A stretch of DNA of 64,000 bases from Escallonia rubra (Eukaryota; Streptophyta; Magnoliopsida; Escalloniales; Escalloniaceae): the NCBI GenBank assembly GCA_033065855.1, contig JAVXUO010000522.1, positions 434,001 through 498,000 on the forward strand, read 5' to 3'. The position numbers and the translations under genes were made by a program. How positions within the stretch are numbered: position 1 is the first letter of the stretch; each line of letters opens with the position of its first letter. This document shows, one piece after another, positions 48,253 through 61,137 of this stretch. The notes below the pieces were generated by a model, which saw only the letters and a list, made by a program, of their open reading frames with translations, was not told the DNA's origin and did not search any database.

Positions 48253-48842
48253 TGTTGGATTTATAAGTGAAAATGTGTTTTTATAATGTACTTGGTAGTA
48301 AGACTAGAGTGTGCTAGTCCATGTTACCCGCATGTGGGTGCGCGTTATTAGGCGCACTTAGCACGTTTGTCGAGGTCACAAAAAACATGATTTACTTTTG
48401 GAAATTATATTGTATTTTCGGATTAAAATAGTTTACTGAAATGGTGTGACTTATTTAAATTCAAATTTTAATTTATTTTAAATTTATTTCTGCCAGTTAT
48501 TTATTTTAACTATTACAACTGTTTTCCTAACAGTTATATATGTCCAAATTCACACCCTTTCAAGTTTTATAAGTACAAGATTTTCTGTTCTTTCAAAATA
48601 CTAACCTGCAATCTCAAACTATTTTCTTTCTGTAAAATTATTATAGTCAAATCGTACACTGCTTCAAAGAGAATTCAAAAAGGAATTCTCGAATTTGCTG
48701 TTTGCAGATTCTTAAAAGACTTTGTTGTATCTTAGAGGATTATATGTCATTAACCCATCAACAAACTCGTTTTCGAATAGAAATAGCGATTACGTGCTAC
48801 AAGGTCTTTACTTATGATTCTGATTCCATATAGTTTTCAACA
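48253..48842 (+). repeat. 3' LTR of the copia element, with polypurine tract upstream
   Basis: 590 bp, starting TGTTGGATT. The purine run AAGTGAGGGA sits directly before it (about 48242-48251) and serves as the plus-strand primer site. Confidence 0.88.
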
Positions 48843-48847
48843 TATGT

Positions 48848-49919
48848 TGTCATGATTCATGAACGGATTCGCCAGATAGCGACCAGATGAAAGTAACTTC
48901 ATCTGCTTTGAACATTTTATGTCGGGTAAAATTTGCTACAGCTTTAGAACAACAACTAACCAATCCAATTACAAAAACAAATTAAATCCACAAAGATGTC
49001 AGTCATCAACTACACATTGATATACCATAACTTCACTCATTACTTGGTCATAAGACCACTGAATTCATCCACTTTATGAAAAAACATCATCTGAGATTAC
49101 GTATCAAGTGCAATAGGTTCGATTCAACTGCAAGCCGATCTAACATCATCCTACTCCGAACCCGCGCTTCGTGCAACTAGACATCATACCATTGTGCTTT
49201 CTAGCTCCCTGCCTAAACAACTCTCTTTTTCTACTAGCACACCTCACTCTTCTATACCTGCTTTACGATTAACATTATGCCTGTTCATGATCTTTATTTA
49301 TAGACTTGAGCGCACGCTGTTCCACAAGCTATGCAACTGAAATTGAAATCCAAAATTAGATTCCCTCGTTTTTACGGGGTTGCAAGAGTTTGCATAGTTC
49401 CAAACAGAGCTCTCTTTGGGCACTTTCATAAGGCATTGTCACCTCTCCTACTCTCCAAGCCCAAAACGTTGACATCCCCAGTCGCCAGCATTGCAGTCTT
49501 TTCACGCAGTGCTATCTCATTCCTACTGTGTAACATGTTAGATGTTGCTCCTACTCACCACAAAGCATGCCTATGGCATCTTCAGGTTAAGAGGATCACA
49601 ATACACTAATATACAGAGCCGAGTTCTTCTGAAACATGCTCTCTTCTATATGCAGGTGATGCATACGGTCAATCTAGTACTTGTCATTGCATCCACATAT
49701 GAAAATAACCGAGACTTCTGCGAGCTCTCGACTTCCCAAACTTCAGGTAGCAGTAGAAACATATTGATAGGTTTTGGATTTTCATCCTAGTAAGGATTTT
49801 TATTTTATTTTTTTGGCTCCAACCAAAGCTTTGGCAAGAGCCTACAATTTCTTATATTACAATGAAATGGCCGTTAAATGCAGTTAGTGCAAGAACTTAC
49901 TGGTGCACGGGTTAGTTTT
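48848..49919. other. Unassigned sequence upstream of the lipid-transfer pseudogene
   Basis: No gene recognised. Open frames at 49331-49609 and 49542-49790 look weakly coding but match nothing I know, and they do not resemble exon 1 of the lipid-transfer gene. Confidence 0.5.
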
Positions 49920-50452
49920 TGTCGGTCTTTTTTCTTTAAAAGGGGTGTTTTTGCCTTCCAGTTCACCTCCTCAAGTTTCCTTTGGGACATATGCCTGTTC
50001 CATTGTTGCAAGCAAGCAAGCTGTAATCTCATAAAATGTGTCACTTGACTTTATTCTCTGTAAACCTTGAAAACATATTGTGAAATTACTCGTGGTATTG
50101 CAGATTTTTCACCTTTGTAAAGCCATTTATTGATCATATTCTGTTCTGCTTGGACTTTCAGCTACACACAATAGCATCAGATCAGATGTAATAGAAAAAT
50201 GTTGCTACATGCATATTCGCATTAACACAGAGCCGCTCCGCTGTTTTGAGAATTCGGTTTCCACCAAAACTCCCAGATGGATTCCTGAGAACAGGTGGTA
50301 TAGTTTTAACCGCAATGGCCCTCATGCTGACAGTCTTATGTTTAATACCGATCGCAGTATCCAAGTCTAAGACCAATTCAAGAGTCCACTTATGGACTGG
50401 CTTACTCGGTTCAATTGACTACTACTACTATTCAATATGGAGTTATTATTGA
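49920..50452 (+). pseudogene. Lipid transfer protein-like pseudogene (exons 2 and 3 only)
   Basis: Sequence related to 8825-9240, introns included. The exon 2 counterpart near 49950-50020 keeps TCACCTCCTCA.GTTTC and TTGGGACA. The exon 3 counterpart (50246-50452) reads FRFPPKLPDGFLRTGG and a hydrophobic tail (VLTAMALMLTVLCLIPIA), parallel to FRFPQSAGMNLRTDA and the tail of the intact gene. The region before it lacks the cysteine-rich exon 1, and exon 2 carries changes that break the frame. Same strand as the intact gene, so it is probably the remains of a tandem duplicate now about 41 kb away. Confidence 0.85.
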
Positions 50453-50987
50453 CTTGCATGGACACGTTTTAAAGCTTAAAAGATATCAGACTTCATGGCT
50501 CCCTTTGATTCTTGAATTTACCTCCCTTTTGTAAATAACCAAAGATTTCTCAAGACTACATCGAATCACAAAGTAGAAAGGGGCAGAGAGACTAACCTAC
50601 CAATTCTGGCAAATTGGCTCAAAGCAAGTATGTAAGTGGAAATATCATTAAATGCACTTCTACCGGGTGTTTAATTGAAAGCCCACATCATAGATGGGGT
50701 TTGGGGTTTACACAAACTCATGATTTACACTAGGTAGCAGAAGTAATCTGATCACAAGCAATCCAACATATTCTTCCTCATTTCAGAAGTTTGCTTTGTG
50801 ATTCCCCAGTTTACTTGGATGTTGTTTTTGTAACATATAGCCTAGAAAACTTGGAAGAAGAAAACCAAGTTACAGCCTATAACATTACCCTTACAAATTG
50901 ACCACAAACGTTGTAGCTTGATTTTTCTCTTTGCTTGAGTTTATCTCAACCCAGAGGTATAAAATCCACAAAATCACTTTTGAATAG
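50453..50987. other. Region between the pseudogene and the 3' end of the minus-strand gene
   Basis: No gene recognised. Its right part probably holds the 3' UTR and poly-A site of the gene ending at 50988. Confidence 0.55.
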
Positions 50988-53900
50988 CTACTCCAAAGTA
51001 GGCGCCTCCTCCGTCGGGTTAGACTCAAAGACGTCCGAGTTAGATGCTTCTGGTTCTTCTAAAAGCTCTCGTGACTGAATTGATTCCTTGTATGCAGGAG
51101 TCTCCTTGAAATCTGTTGCCCCTTCATTATATGTTGCCACAGCGATTCCGCTTGAAATTAGCTGAAAGAGAAAATTTCAAAAACATACTTAAGGATCGCC
51201 AACAAGTTGTGGATGGTAAAGCATAAAAAGAGCACGCACATGTAGCAGCAAACTAAGACTTGATAGGTAATGCTTTCTGAGATGTTGATAGCTTTCTATG
51301 TTTTGAAGGCTCTAGTGCTTTCTTGCCGAAGAGCCTATCCATTTTGCTGGCTTAGAGACTTCATACATAGAAAAGTGGTGTACTTCAGATTATACTCCGA
51401 ATACGGTTAAATGTCATTCTATGGAGCCAACACAAATATGATTGATGCATTCTTATGCCAAAGTTTCTTCATACTAAGACAGGATAAGATCACGGTTCCA
51501 CAGAAAACAGAATTAAGATGAATCATTTTGAGATGGAAGTGTTCTGCTTATCCGTACAAATACTCTACAAGCAAGTAGCAGGTACTTTCAGTAATCAGCA
51601 GCATATTGTTCCATACATATCCATATTGGTCATATTAAGTTGGTCAACAAAATGATGAGGAGATGAAAAAGATTTAATTAAGGGAATAAAAGGGCAAGCA
51701 ACGCATGATATGACAAAATAAGCAAAGTAAAGGTAAACGGGCAGTGTGATTGTCTCAGTTCGCTGTATGCGGTGGCGCAATACAACTATGTAAGTATGCC
51801 CCAAGGAACCGAGCATTATCTTCCCCTCTACTGAATCTACTTATGCAGATCATCCTTCAAAGCATCTTACAATATCTCAACAGATAAGCACATTACAATG
51901 ATTAAAATGTTCCCTATGACCCATATTTTATTATGAAAAATTCCTAATTAGGTTCTGGAGTCCAAAATTTGGTCGGCGTGACCTTGCATATATATCACCC
52001 CACATGTACCAAAATTTGGGAGGTGTCTTAGAAGTTGGCTGGAGATAATTGCTCAAGTAGCAAATAATGCAGAAGCAATTTAGAGACACATCACGAGGAG
52101 GTTAAAATTTGGGAACATTCGGTGTATGAATAACGATCTTAAGAAAATAGCAGCCAGCAGTCAATAAGTTAACCTATGTAGTCAGCTAGTCCTCACTTAA
52201 GAATTAAGATGAGGTATACATTATGGTCAAGTTTCTTGTTTATCTTCTGGTACTATGTTGCTGTAGCCGCTATGCCATGGATAAATTATCTATGGGGTGG
52301 GTCAAAACGACGTAGTTTCGATTAAATCATTGATGGAATTGTGTCGTTTTAAAATGGTACTTTTGTCATTTCATGCACAAAGTACTCTAAACTACATCTT
52401 TTTAAACTTTCTAGGGCATAGCAACACATTATCTTTATTTTTATTATTTTTTCATGAAAAGGGTCAACATTCAAAGTTAACGTGGCAAGCAAGTACAGTG
52501 ATGTGGATGATGATGTTTGGCTGGTTTTTGCAAGGTACACAATTACTTATATCTTATTTTCATGTTTTAGGTATAACAAAACCCAGTAGAGGTATCTGTG
52601 AAATGTGAGTGTGAGTCTGTCTAATAACTATATATGCAGCAAAAAGATTGCAAGGCAAAGATATTGAAGAACAAGACATTGCCATATTGGATAATTGAAA
52701 GGCTGCGATGATTCAGTACACAAGCAAAGAGCTAGAACCAATAGCTACAGATTTTCTGTCAGTCACCCGTACCTAGACCGTCATCAACTCTTATAAATAG
52801 AGTGGAAATTGTATCCATGAATTTACGACAAGAAAAATCATAAACACAAATGAGACTCTGTCTTCTTCATTAGTCAAGAGGGGTTATTTTTCCCACTCAT
52901 GCTAGTAGTAGTAGCTCCGCACAGGGTGGCAAGAGGAGGCAAGATTGATCGCTTATGGATTTGACATGAGAAATATGTATGAGAAAGGGCATCTCAAAGT
53001 TATTGTTCAGGAAACTCCAACTACTGCTTAAAATTACTGTCCATAGCATCCTACTTAGTAACCCTAAGAAGATGGACTTATCTTCACCTTGACAGCAAGA
53101 GGATGCAAGCTGGAATGAGCGGTTGCTTGTTCGCCATATACCTAGGAAGCACGGATTTGTGTGCAGGTGCGGATATGAAGACATGTCATTTTTTAAAAAC
53201 ACGGGGTACAGATGCAGCGGGGATATGGCTAATTTTATATATTTAATAACTTATATATGTAGCAAAAATATATTGTCTTTTCAACCAAATTAGTGAGAAA
53301 GTTTGTTGAATTGATGGGCTGTTTCGGAGTTATTCAAAATTTTATAGCTGACTTTAGTTCAAGTTTGTATGAGTCCTGATTTTACTATTATTTCTGTGAA
53401 ACGTGGGAGCTATTTTAGGTAAAATAAGTCAATAAGGGGTACCTAAATAAAATATTAGAAAATTGTGAAAAGATTTAGTTGCATACAGCTATCATGAGTC
53501 ATGAGTGACCCGGATGCATTTAAAAATGTGGTTATGGGTTAAAGAAATTGGATGTTTTCCAGAGTGACTCCTCCTCTTCTTCCTAGCTGCCGCTACTACT
53601 GCAAAATCAAACAGGGCTTGCCACTGACATCTCTTATCAATCGTCGCCTTCGATCGCCGATCTCCGTTCGCCACTGCTGCCTACGATATCCAGTGGCTGC
53701 TCTTTCTTCTCCTTCTATCTCTCTCTCCCTCCCCTCTCTGTCCCCGAAGCTTAGTTGCAGGAAACTCCTAATATGGTGACGTTTCTCTCTCGAAAACTCG
53801 CTTTTGCGATCCCAAGTTGGGAGCTCCATGGGATCTCGTCCCAAACTAATATGGGGACTCGATCCCGTTAGCTGGATAGAGATGCATGGAAGAAGTGAGA

Positions 53901-56900
53901 GAATACCTGAAAATCAAGCCCTTTTCAACTCAATTCCTTGTTCCTCTCTTCCTTCAAGTCCTTAAAGCCTCCTTGTTTGTTGTTGCTGGTTATGTAAACT
54001 ATACTAAACAAATGATAATACTCTTTACGCATTTGTTTATTCAAGTCGCTCCCAACCTCAGATTCTTCTTGGTGCTTACGCTCCCCCGCCCCCGTTCCTG
54101 CTCCCGCCCCCGCTCCCGCTTTGTGCAACTAAGCCCCGAAGTACCCAGTGCGTGTCCCAACCGTGTCCAAGCAGAAACAGATGTTCGGAAAACTATTTAA
54201 GATATTAATTTAGACATGCAACCAATGGGCCCCCAGCCGCACCCATACCCACACCCGATCCACACCCGGTGATGGTACATTGGCAAAAATGACGCACCCA
54301 TGCTTCATAGCAAGATACATTTACAACTACATCTTGTAGTGTGGGTTCTAACGTTAGTTCTTATACATGAGCACGAGGTTGTCTTCTAATACACTCCTCC
54401 ATCTCAATGGATTTTCTCCCTTGGACCCTTTGCAAAATCCTAAGATGGATTTTGGTATTCATTAAATTAAAGTCAAATAACAACCGTACACCAAATAAGT
54501 ATCCTTTATGATCATAGATTACTGTACATGTATACAACCACAAAGTATAAAAAGTGTGTTTGATCTTTTCTTCCATTGTCATAATTTTTTTAAAAAGAAT
54601 TGGTTTAGAACTATATTTAAAACACTAAACTATAGAACCTTTTCTTATCCCAAACCCGTAAATCCCATATGTAGCTAACTACAGCAACTACGTCTCGTAA
54701 ATGACTGTCAAGGGCCAAGCACAATTAGCATCTCACTCCATAGCATGCGTTCCAACTTCCATTGAAGGCTAATGGTTGCTTGATCAAGAACAGGACATCC
54801 GGGTTTATATCTCATCCTATTCCTTCTTGGCCACTAGGCTAACCCCGTAGATTAACTATCTAAGGCACATCGCTCTCCTCATGTTGTAGTGCCTAGATCC
54901 ATGTCAAAGCCAAAGCAGCTTCATTGTTTTGTGGAAAACTTCTTGCCTCGCATTGACAGTTGAAGAAACATGTAATGACTTCCCTATTAAATCCTGATGT
55001 CCAACCTAAAAGCATGATTAAGAGGTGGAAAAGTCCACCAAGAATAAAAACCGAACCCAATCCCCATGTAGAGTCGATGTAGGACTTTTTAACACCACCC
55101 TTCACGCAAAGTGTGGAATAATTGGTAATCCAAGGGTTGATCCGAATGAAGCGACTGTAGCAAGGTGCAACCTGAAAACTATGCGGCACGGCCAGAGCCT
55201 AGCTCTAATACAATAATAAAGTCTAGTGTCCAACCAAAAGCATGCTATGGAGGACGAAGAGCCAACTAAGTATTAGAACAGAACCCAATGCCCATGTATG
55301 GTCGATGTGAGACTTTAACAAACTCACTATTGCCTTTGTTACAAGCTAGCAACGCGTATTCCCACGCACACGTGAACCGGACCTAGGCCCAAGCCATTTC
55401 AAGGCAAAATTCATAAACTGTCCGGGAAACCAATTAACCGGTCAACGCCAAGTGTTATGCGCCCCGGGGGGGGCATATCTGTTACAGAAATGCCTTTGTT
55501 TATTTGTCACTTCCAGAATTTTCAGGACCTTCAATTATTATTAGTTAAATATTAACACATCTGTTATTTGTGCTATTTAAATATCAAACATTAAGCCCTT
55601 GTGTCCACATTAAGCAGCTGTTACAAAGATGATTTACCACATGTTTTTTACACTTTTCTTCTTCCTTGTCCCCACTATATAAGGCCATCAATCCAGTCAT
55701 TCCACACACGAAAATCTGCAACCTCTCTTTCTTTTTCAAAATATTTCTTCCTATTCTATGCTATTTTGTTCCAGTCGCAATTCTGAACAAGTCAAGATTG
55801 GTCTACTATCTCCAAGCTATTTGAGTGCTCGTTAACACGAAGAAGAGTTGTTGAATCCTGGAAGGTGTTTTTTTCGGTGACCTGCAGCACCAAAACATCG
55901 TTTTTGCACGGCAAAAATAGCTCTAAAGGACAGTGCTACACCCACCTAAACTCGCAGCTTCCAATCCGACAAGTCCTTTCCAACTTTACTTTTGATTTCA
56001 TAGTATTTCAAGTACGGAAGTACCCTATTTCCAACACTTAACCACTATTCTATTGCCATATGTTAACTATTCATTGTAGGACTCTCGTGGTTAGGTCACG
56101 AATCTCCCTGCAGTTTACAAATTTGCACTCCCAACTTGGGAGCCTGTCGGGAGCGCGATCTCAGGTGAGTTAGGATCACAAACTTAATTAGTCTCAGATC
56201 CTTCTCTCTCGCTGGTGCAATTTTTCTTACAAGTCATGGCTAGTGAAGGTTGAGTTATTAGTAGAGAAAGAGGAAGACAAAGCTAACCAAGCGTCGGACT
56301 AAGAGAGAGCCAAGATGTTCTTGGTTATGATATTAGGGAGGCAGAGAGCACATGGGAGTGAGTCTTTCGTAGTCATTTTGTCAAAGGATACATAGTTATG
56401 GGGTGGCCATGAGTACTTCACGCATGACATTTGAACTTCTGCAGAACAAAATCATAGAGCACCTGGGTACCACAAAATAAACAACTCCTCATATGTGTAC
56501 GTATGTACCTATATTTGATGCATATAATGCACAAAATCTAAATTGTTAATTGTACAATAATATAAGCACTATTTATTTAGCAAAGCCGCTCTCAACTATA
56601 CAAATGACAGAGTCTTCCACCGCGGTCGATAACAAAGGTAAATCATCGGAATTACTTTAATTTTATTGGTCATAGGACTTTCTAGGTGCCCCCGCCACCC
56701 CTAGGATTAACTATCTCATTCTAATCCGTATATAGAGAGGAGATATGACCACATCCAACCAAGTTTCCAAACGCAGTCTGGAACCTTGATAACCAAATTC
56801 CTTAAACAAGATTTTAATAAAATTCTAAAAGGGGGATAAACAAAAGGTGCTAGAGATACACATACCGCAAAAAGGATGCCGAATGCCCACAAGTACTGCA

Positions 56901-57282
56901 CAAAGAAGCCGAAAGCATCCCACTCCGTCCCTTCCCAGAAATCCTTCTCAAGCCCAGGAAGGTCCGGCAACACATACCCTTCATAATTCTCCTCACCAGC
57001 ATCAACGGCTCCCAAACTACCTCGCTCTTCGACCCCATTTCCAATCTCAGCCGTCCGTTCATCTTCCTTTGTTGGGGTTGAGCTCCTCCTGTTCTTGCTG
57101 TCGAACTTTCCTGTCCTTGACGAGAGCTTCTTGGCAGCCGAGACTATGAGCGAAGTTCTTGAAGGGAGTGGGACGGCCCAAGATGGGTTGGATGGGAAGA
57201 TGATCTGTCGGCGGGGAGAGAGATGGGTATATGTTGTTCTGGTGTGTGAGTTGCAGGGGATTCGGCTGCCTGTGAGAGCCAT
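50988..57282 (-). CDS. Small chloroplast-targeted membrane protein (two exons, 196 residues)
   Basis: Exon 1 runs 57282-56866 (139 codons) and exon 2 51161-50988 (57 codons plus TAG). The intron is GT-AG (donor GTATGTG, acceptor TTTCAG) and phase 0, and joins FGILFA to LISSGIAVATYNEGAT. Residues 1 to about 50 are rich in Ser, Thr and Arg with almost no acids, as in a transit peptide. An acidic linker follows (about 70-100), then PDLPGLEKDFWEGTEWDAFG, one membrane span (FFVQYLWAFGILFALISSGIAVA), and a C-terminal tail with KESIQSRELLEEPEASNSD. This looks like a conserved plant protein of unknown role, predicted in thylakoid or envelope. Two GATAAG (I-box-like) words at 57321-57326 and 57339-57344 precede the ATG and may give light response. 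Both exons are intact, so the gene looks functional. Confidence 0.83.
51162..56865 (-). other. 5.7-kb intron of the chloroplast-type gene: contents
   Basis: No complete gene was found inside. 53540-53900 is GC-richer with a CT-rich run (53700-53745) and resembles a gene leader, but no product was recognised. Two direct repeats of about 88 bp lie at about 55005-55095 and 55225-55315 (AAAGCATG, GAACCCAAT.CCCATGTA, GTCGATGT), likely an unnamed repeat. The 55480-56170 segment has a TATAAGG box (about 55677) and resembles a solo LTR of a copia type, but its ends and duplication were not found. Confidence 0.5.
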
Positions 57283-57475
57283 TGGGAGTGGCTGAGAGTA
57301 GCTTTTGCTTGCAGTGAAGTCTTATCGGACTGTGTGAGGATAAGTGAAACGTTGCATGTTTAAACGGTTGAGGACCACGTTCGCCAATCTAATAATCCGA
57401 TCCAACCGGCCGGTTTAAGGAAACGTATTTTCTCCTCTTCCGGCCGGTTTAAGGAAAAGCATTTTCTCCTCTTCA
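57283..57475 (-). promoter_or_regulatory. Promoter/leader of the chloroplast-type gene with a 37-bp tandem repeat
   Basis: At about 57404-57475 a unit of CCGGCCGGTTTAAGGAAA plus TTTTCTCCTCTTC occurs twice. It lies about 120-190 bases upstream of the ATG. Confidence 0.5.
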
Positions 57476-57479
57476 GTAA

Positions 57480-57900
57480 TCATCAACACCTATCACCCCA
57501 AGAACACGAAATCACCAACATTTCCAACTATCATACCCATTTTGACCGCCACCAACACCACCGAACACCAGACTACAAACATTGCCGATGAAAATAGTCA
57601 CTAACCGTCGATTTGTCACCACCAATGATCAACACACCCAAGCACCAAACCTGTCAACACCGCCAACCACCGTTTCCACTGACTGTCACCATCACCCGTA
57701 GTGACCAACACCTACAAATACCGCCAACCATTATAACACAGCCACCACCACCACCACCACTGACCAACGCCGCCAAACACCAAAAGCTCTAACCTCAGCC
57801 ACCACCACTGCACCACTACTCCTCTAAATCCAAATCCACTATCACACCGACCACCACTATCCCTGCAAAAAACACAACCACAAGATTTCATTCATCGATT
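57480..57900. repeat. CCA/CAC-rich low-complexity region
   Basis: ACCACCACCAACAC-type words repeat with no fixed unit. No gene recognised. Confidence 0.75.
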
Positions 57901-59213
57901 AGCCCTAGTATCTTCGATCTACGCAGGTAAATTCAAATTCATTCACCCAATGAAACTTTAATTCGCAAGCTAGTGTGGTAATGTCATAGCAGTAGTTGGA
58001 CAGTGATAAAGGAGATGTATTGATCGTCGTGGGAGCGCTTCTAGTTGTTAAACATAAGAGTTCAAAAGAAGCTCTCAAATATGGGAAAATGTAATAAAAG
58101 AGAAGAGATGAAAAACAGAAAAGAGAAGTGAGGAATAATGGAAAAGAAAAGTAATTATACAAAATTACTATCAAACAAACCATAAGTTTTGTTAAAAAAG
58201 AAAACTCAAATAGGTATTGGTTTTGATTTTTTTTAAAACAAAAAATAAAAACTAAAATGGGTTTCAAACATATCCCGAGCTTTCATAAGGTATTGATTTT
58301 TTTTATACTTTTTTTACTGTCAAATGTGAAGAACTTTATTGAAATAAAGGGTAACATACAAACGACATATAACTTTGGCCTATTTTCTACACCAACTAAA
58401 ATGATACACAGCACATAGCCTCACTCACTTTGTAGCAAGCTATTCCAAGGACATAACTACGCTGAAAACGTGATTACAAAAAACAAAAGCGAAACAAACA
58501 GCCTAAGAATCCAACCACTATCCTAAACACCCCGTAAGCCGTCCCTAAAGCCAACAACCGAAAGGGTAGCGCATAAAATGCTCAACACAATTTGGCATTG
58601 CTAAAATATCAGTTGCTTCTCTGCTTTTAAAATTGGGATGCTAACCACCATGGTTAATATTGAAGCCACCTTATCGCCTTCAAGCTAGCTCCTGCTGAAA
58701 TCAAGCTACAAAGGCTGCACCGTTTGAACACGAGATACATGTTAAATTCTTTGATTCAACATGGTCCAGAAGCTATGGTCGAAACAGCGAATACAACACC
58801 ACACAACACCCAGTGCCTCCCCTATAACAGCCCGTCATCCGCACAAATTCGTTCAATGCTGCCAAAGCTGGTTGTGATGACCAGTGAGCCAGGGTGTCTG
58901 GCTTCTACCAGTAAAAGAGTCGATATCTAACTTTCATAGATTAGAAAGACCTATGTTTGACTCGACAAACTCAAATGGCTAATCTTGTATGCAAAAGCCT
59001 GAATTTGCACTCAAAAATTAAAGTATATGCGATGGGAAGATATTCAGCACTCTATCACACACTAAACAGTCTCATATTGCCTAGTTAGCTTATTATCATG
59101 TTTTTTTCAAAGAAAACATTAAAAACACATAGATAACATAAGATAAGTTGACGCAGTGAAATAAGAGAAAACACCTAAGTTTGGATTTGAATGTATCAGA
59201 CGATCGGAATATC
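57901..59213. other. Unassigned sequence
   Basis: AT-rich. On the minus strand near 58313-58340 there is ATTTCAATAAAGTTCTTCAC, which resembles a transcript or LINE 3' end, but no reverse transcriptase was recognised next to it. Confidence 0.45.
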
Positions 59214-59758
59214 TGATGCCAAGGAAGTGGGTTTGCAGTCGACGTGCAGGTGCCAGAAGGAATGCAGTCTGAGTCAGATACCAAATATGTTGATGTGGGA
59301 CAGAGTAAGGGCAGAGATCAAGGGCTTCTCAGACAGAGCCTGAGGATGGCAGTGATGCAAAGGCGAAGGCACAGGGTGAATACACCACGACAGTCACAGT
59401 TCAATGTTTAGGTCCAGAATCAAGGTCCTATATGTTTCTCTTTCTAGAATTCTAGAGTGAGAAAGTGAATGTGAGTTCTAAAAATGTCAAGAGTCCTCAA
59501 ATGAATTCTCAAACCTCGTATTATAGGGATTTAGATGATGACATCATTAATCGACACCCGGCACTCCCTGGGAGTGACATGTCATTGTGGGGCCCACAGG
59601 TGCCGATGCTCTACCGACTGTAGGATCGTATATTCACCTAGCTTGTTCTTCACAACATCACTCTGTCTGTCTGGAAGGACTGGCTCACATAGTGCCAGTG
59701 TGGCCAGAGAACCCCCTTGATCTAGTCCCCAGTCCAAAGCCCTTGCAGAGTCCCACAG
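59214..59758 (-). mobile_element. Remnant of a family A LTR (3' part), minus strand
   Basis: On the minus strand it begins at the family A LTR end (TGATGCCAAGGAAGTGG at 59214) and runs back through the TCC..CACCTCGACGT tail, the leader and the R/U5-type block to about 59758. There it stops matching the other LTRs (after CCCACAGG). The tandem arrays and the LTR start are missing. The left border is the true LTR end, with no partner seen. Confidence 0.88.
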
Positions 59759-59829
59759 GAAGTCGAGAGACGCTGAAGACACTACAACAAACTTGGGCTG
59801 TAAGGACGCGTCTTCGAGTCCTTACAAGT

Positions 59830-60210
59830 AACATGTAAAGACGTTTTTGACATAAGGTCGCTTTGAATTGCGTCATAACCCCGCCCCATTAGAAGCCGTC
59901 GTAATAAGTTATGCGAACGCACCAAAAGCGCCTCAATAAGGGTAAGGCTAACAAGACGCAAATAAGCGTCTTATAAAGTGCTTAACTAGAAGACCTTGAT
60001 TTGCCTTATTGCGACGCTAATGAGCATTCCAATAACTCTTTTGGGGGCACTTATTAGCGTCTTTAAGTGCGTCCCTAAAAGTAAGGCTTACAAGGAGCAA
60101 ACAAGCGTCCTATAAAGTGCTAAAACGTAATACTTTAATATGTCCTATAACGACGCTAAAGAGCGTCCCAGTAACTCTTTTGGGACGCTGCTTAGCGTTG
60201 TATTATGTTG
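59830..60210. repeat. Subterminal repeats of the second CACTA element
   Basis: AAGCGTC, TTATTAGCGTC and TAACTCTTTTGGG.CGCT words repeat with a roughly 130-bp higher-order period. They probably bind the protein encoded at 62549-63760. Confidence 0.8.
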
Positions 60211-61137
60211 GTATTTTGATTTTATCAAATTACAAATATTTATATACCTGAATACCTACTTCACCTATTCCAATATGTACCACATCAAACCATCAAGTAG
60301 CCCAATTTAGTTCATACACATTGCAACCATAAGATGATAAAAACACAAGTGAATTAAAGTATAACATCCAAAATCCTCATATCATCCAAATGTCTCAAGT
60401 GAATAATTTACATTGACTCCAAAGTTAGAGATAACCATAAGTTCTAAGTGCCTAAAATGATAACAACCGCAAAAGGCCCTGTGACTACCAAACTATCCAA
60501 TGTCCATCCAAAAGCAAAATATAGGTATCTCGTCACCATTTAAGGCATCAATCACATTTCATCAACGCTTTCTAATTCCACCTACAAATGCAAACATAAA
60601 CTCATTATTTGATGGTGTATATGTATTAGAAGTTTAATAACAAAACTCATCAATTATACATTTGCTACTTTATAAGCACTCAAGTCCACAACACATGAAT
60701 GCACTGCTCCACAAGAGCAAGAATGCAAGCATCTCAATTGGTCATACTATATGCATTAGAGAACCTACCCATAGAAAATGATAATACAGCTAGATCCTTT
60801 TTATTACGCAAAACTCCATATCCTTCTTTCAAAAGACTGAGACTAAAGTGCAAAAAAATGATAATGGTTGACTTCAAGAAGCATGATTTGTTCAAGGTTT
60901 CCTTTAGGGTCAAATACACGTAGATGTCCTGAAACTACCACAAAGTCTCAATTGAGGGTCCCAAAGTTTAATTTTTACACATAAGGGCCTGAAACTACAA
61001 ATTTGCAATAAATAAGGACTTCCGTCCATTTTCCTAACGATCCGGGCTTTTCCGTCAGGGGCATTTTTGGGTTTCAATATTTGGGCATTTTTGGGTTTCC
61101 ATGTAATTCCTCACCTCCTTCCTGATCATCTCTTGTA

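Larger units (their letters stand above)
43031..48842 (+). mobile_element. Ty1/copia retrotransposon, full length but decayed
   Basis: The 5' LTR (43031 to about 43710) and 3' LTR (48253-48842) both start TGTTGG and share most of their sequence. The flanks are TATAT (43026-43030) and TATGT (48843-48847), a 5-bp duplication with one change. The interior carries gag and pol in the copia order: integrase before reverse transcriptase. Many in-frame stops show that it is dead. The expected PBS for initiator Met tRNA was not found after the 5' LTR. Confidence 0.92.

Noticed and set aside
53540..53900. Extra exon or small gene in the intron
   Set aside because: Open frames on both strands are short and have no known motif or clear splice sites.
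58280..58620. LINE 3' end on the minus strand
   Set aside because: Only a poly-A-signal-like stretch was seen; no reverse transcriptase or target duplication was found.
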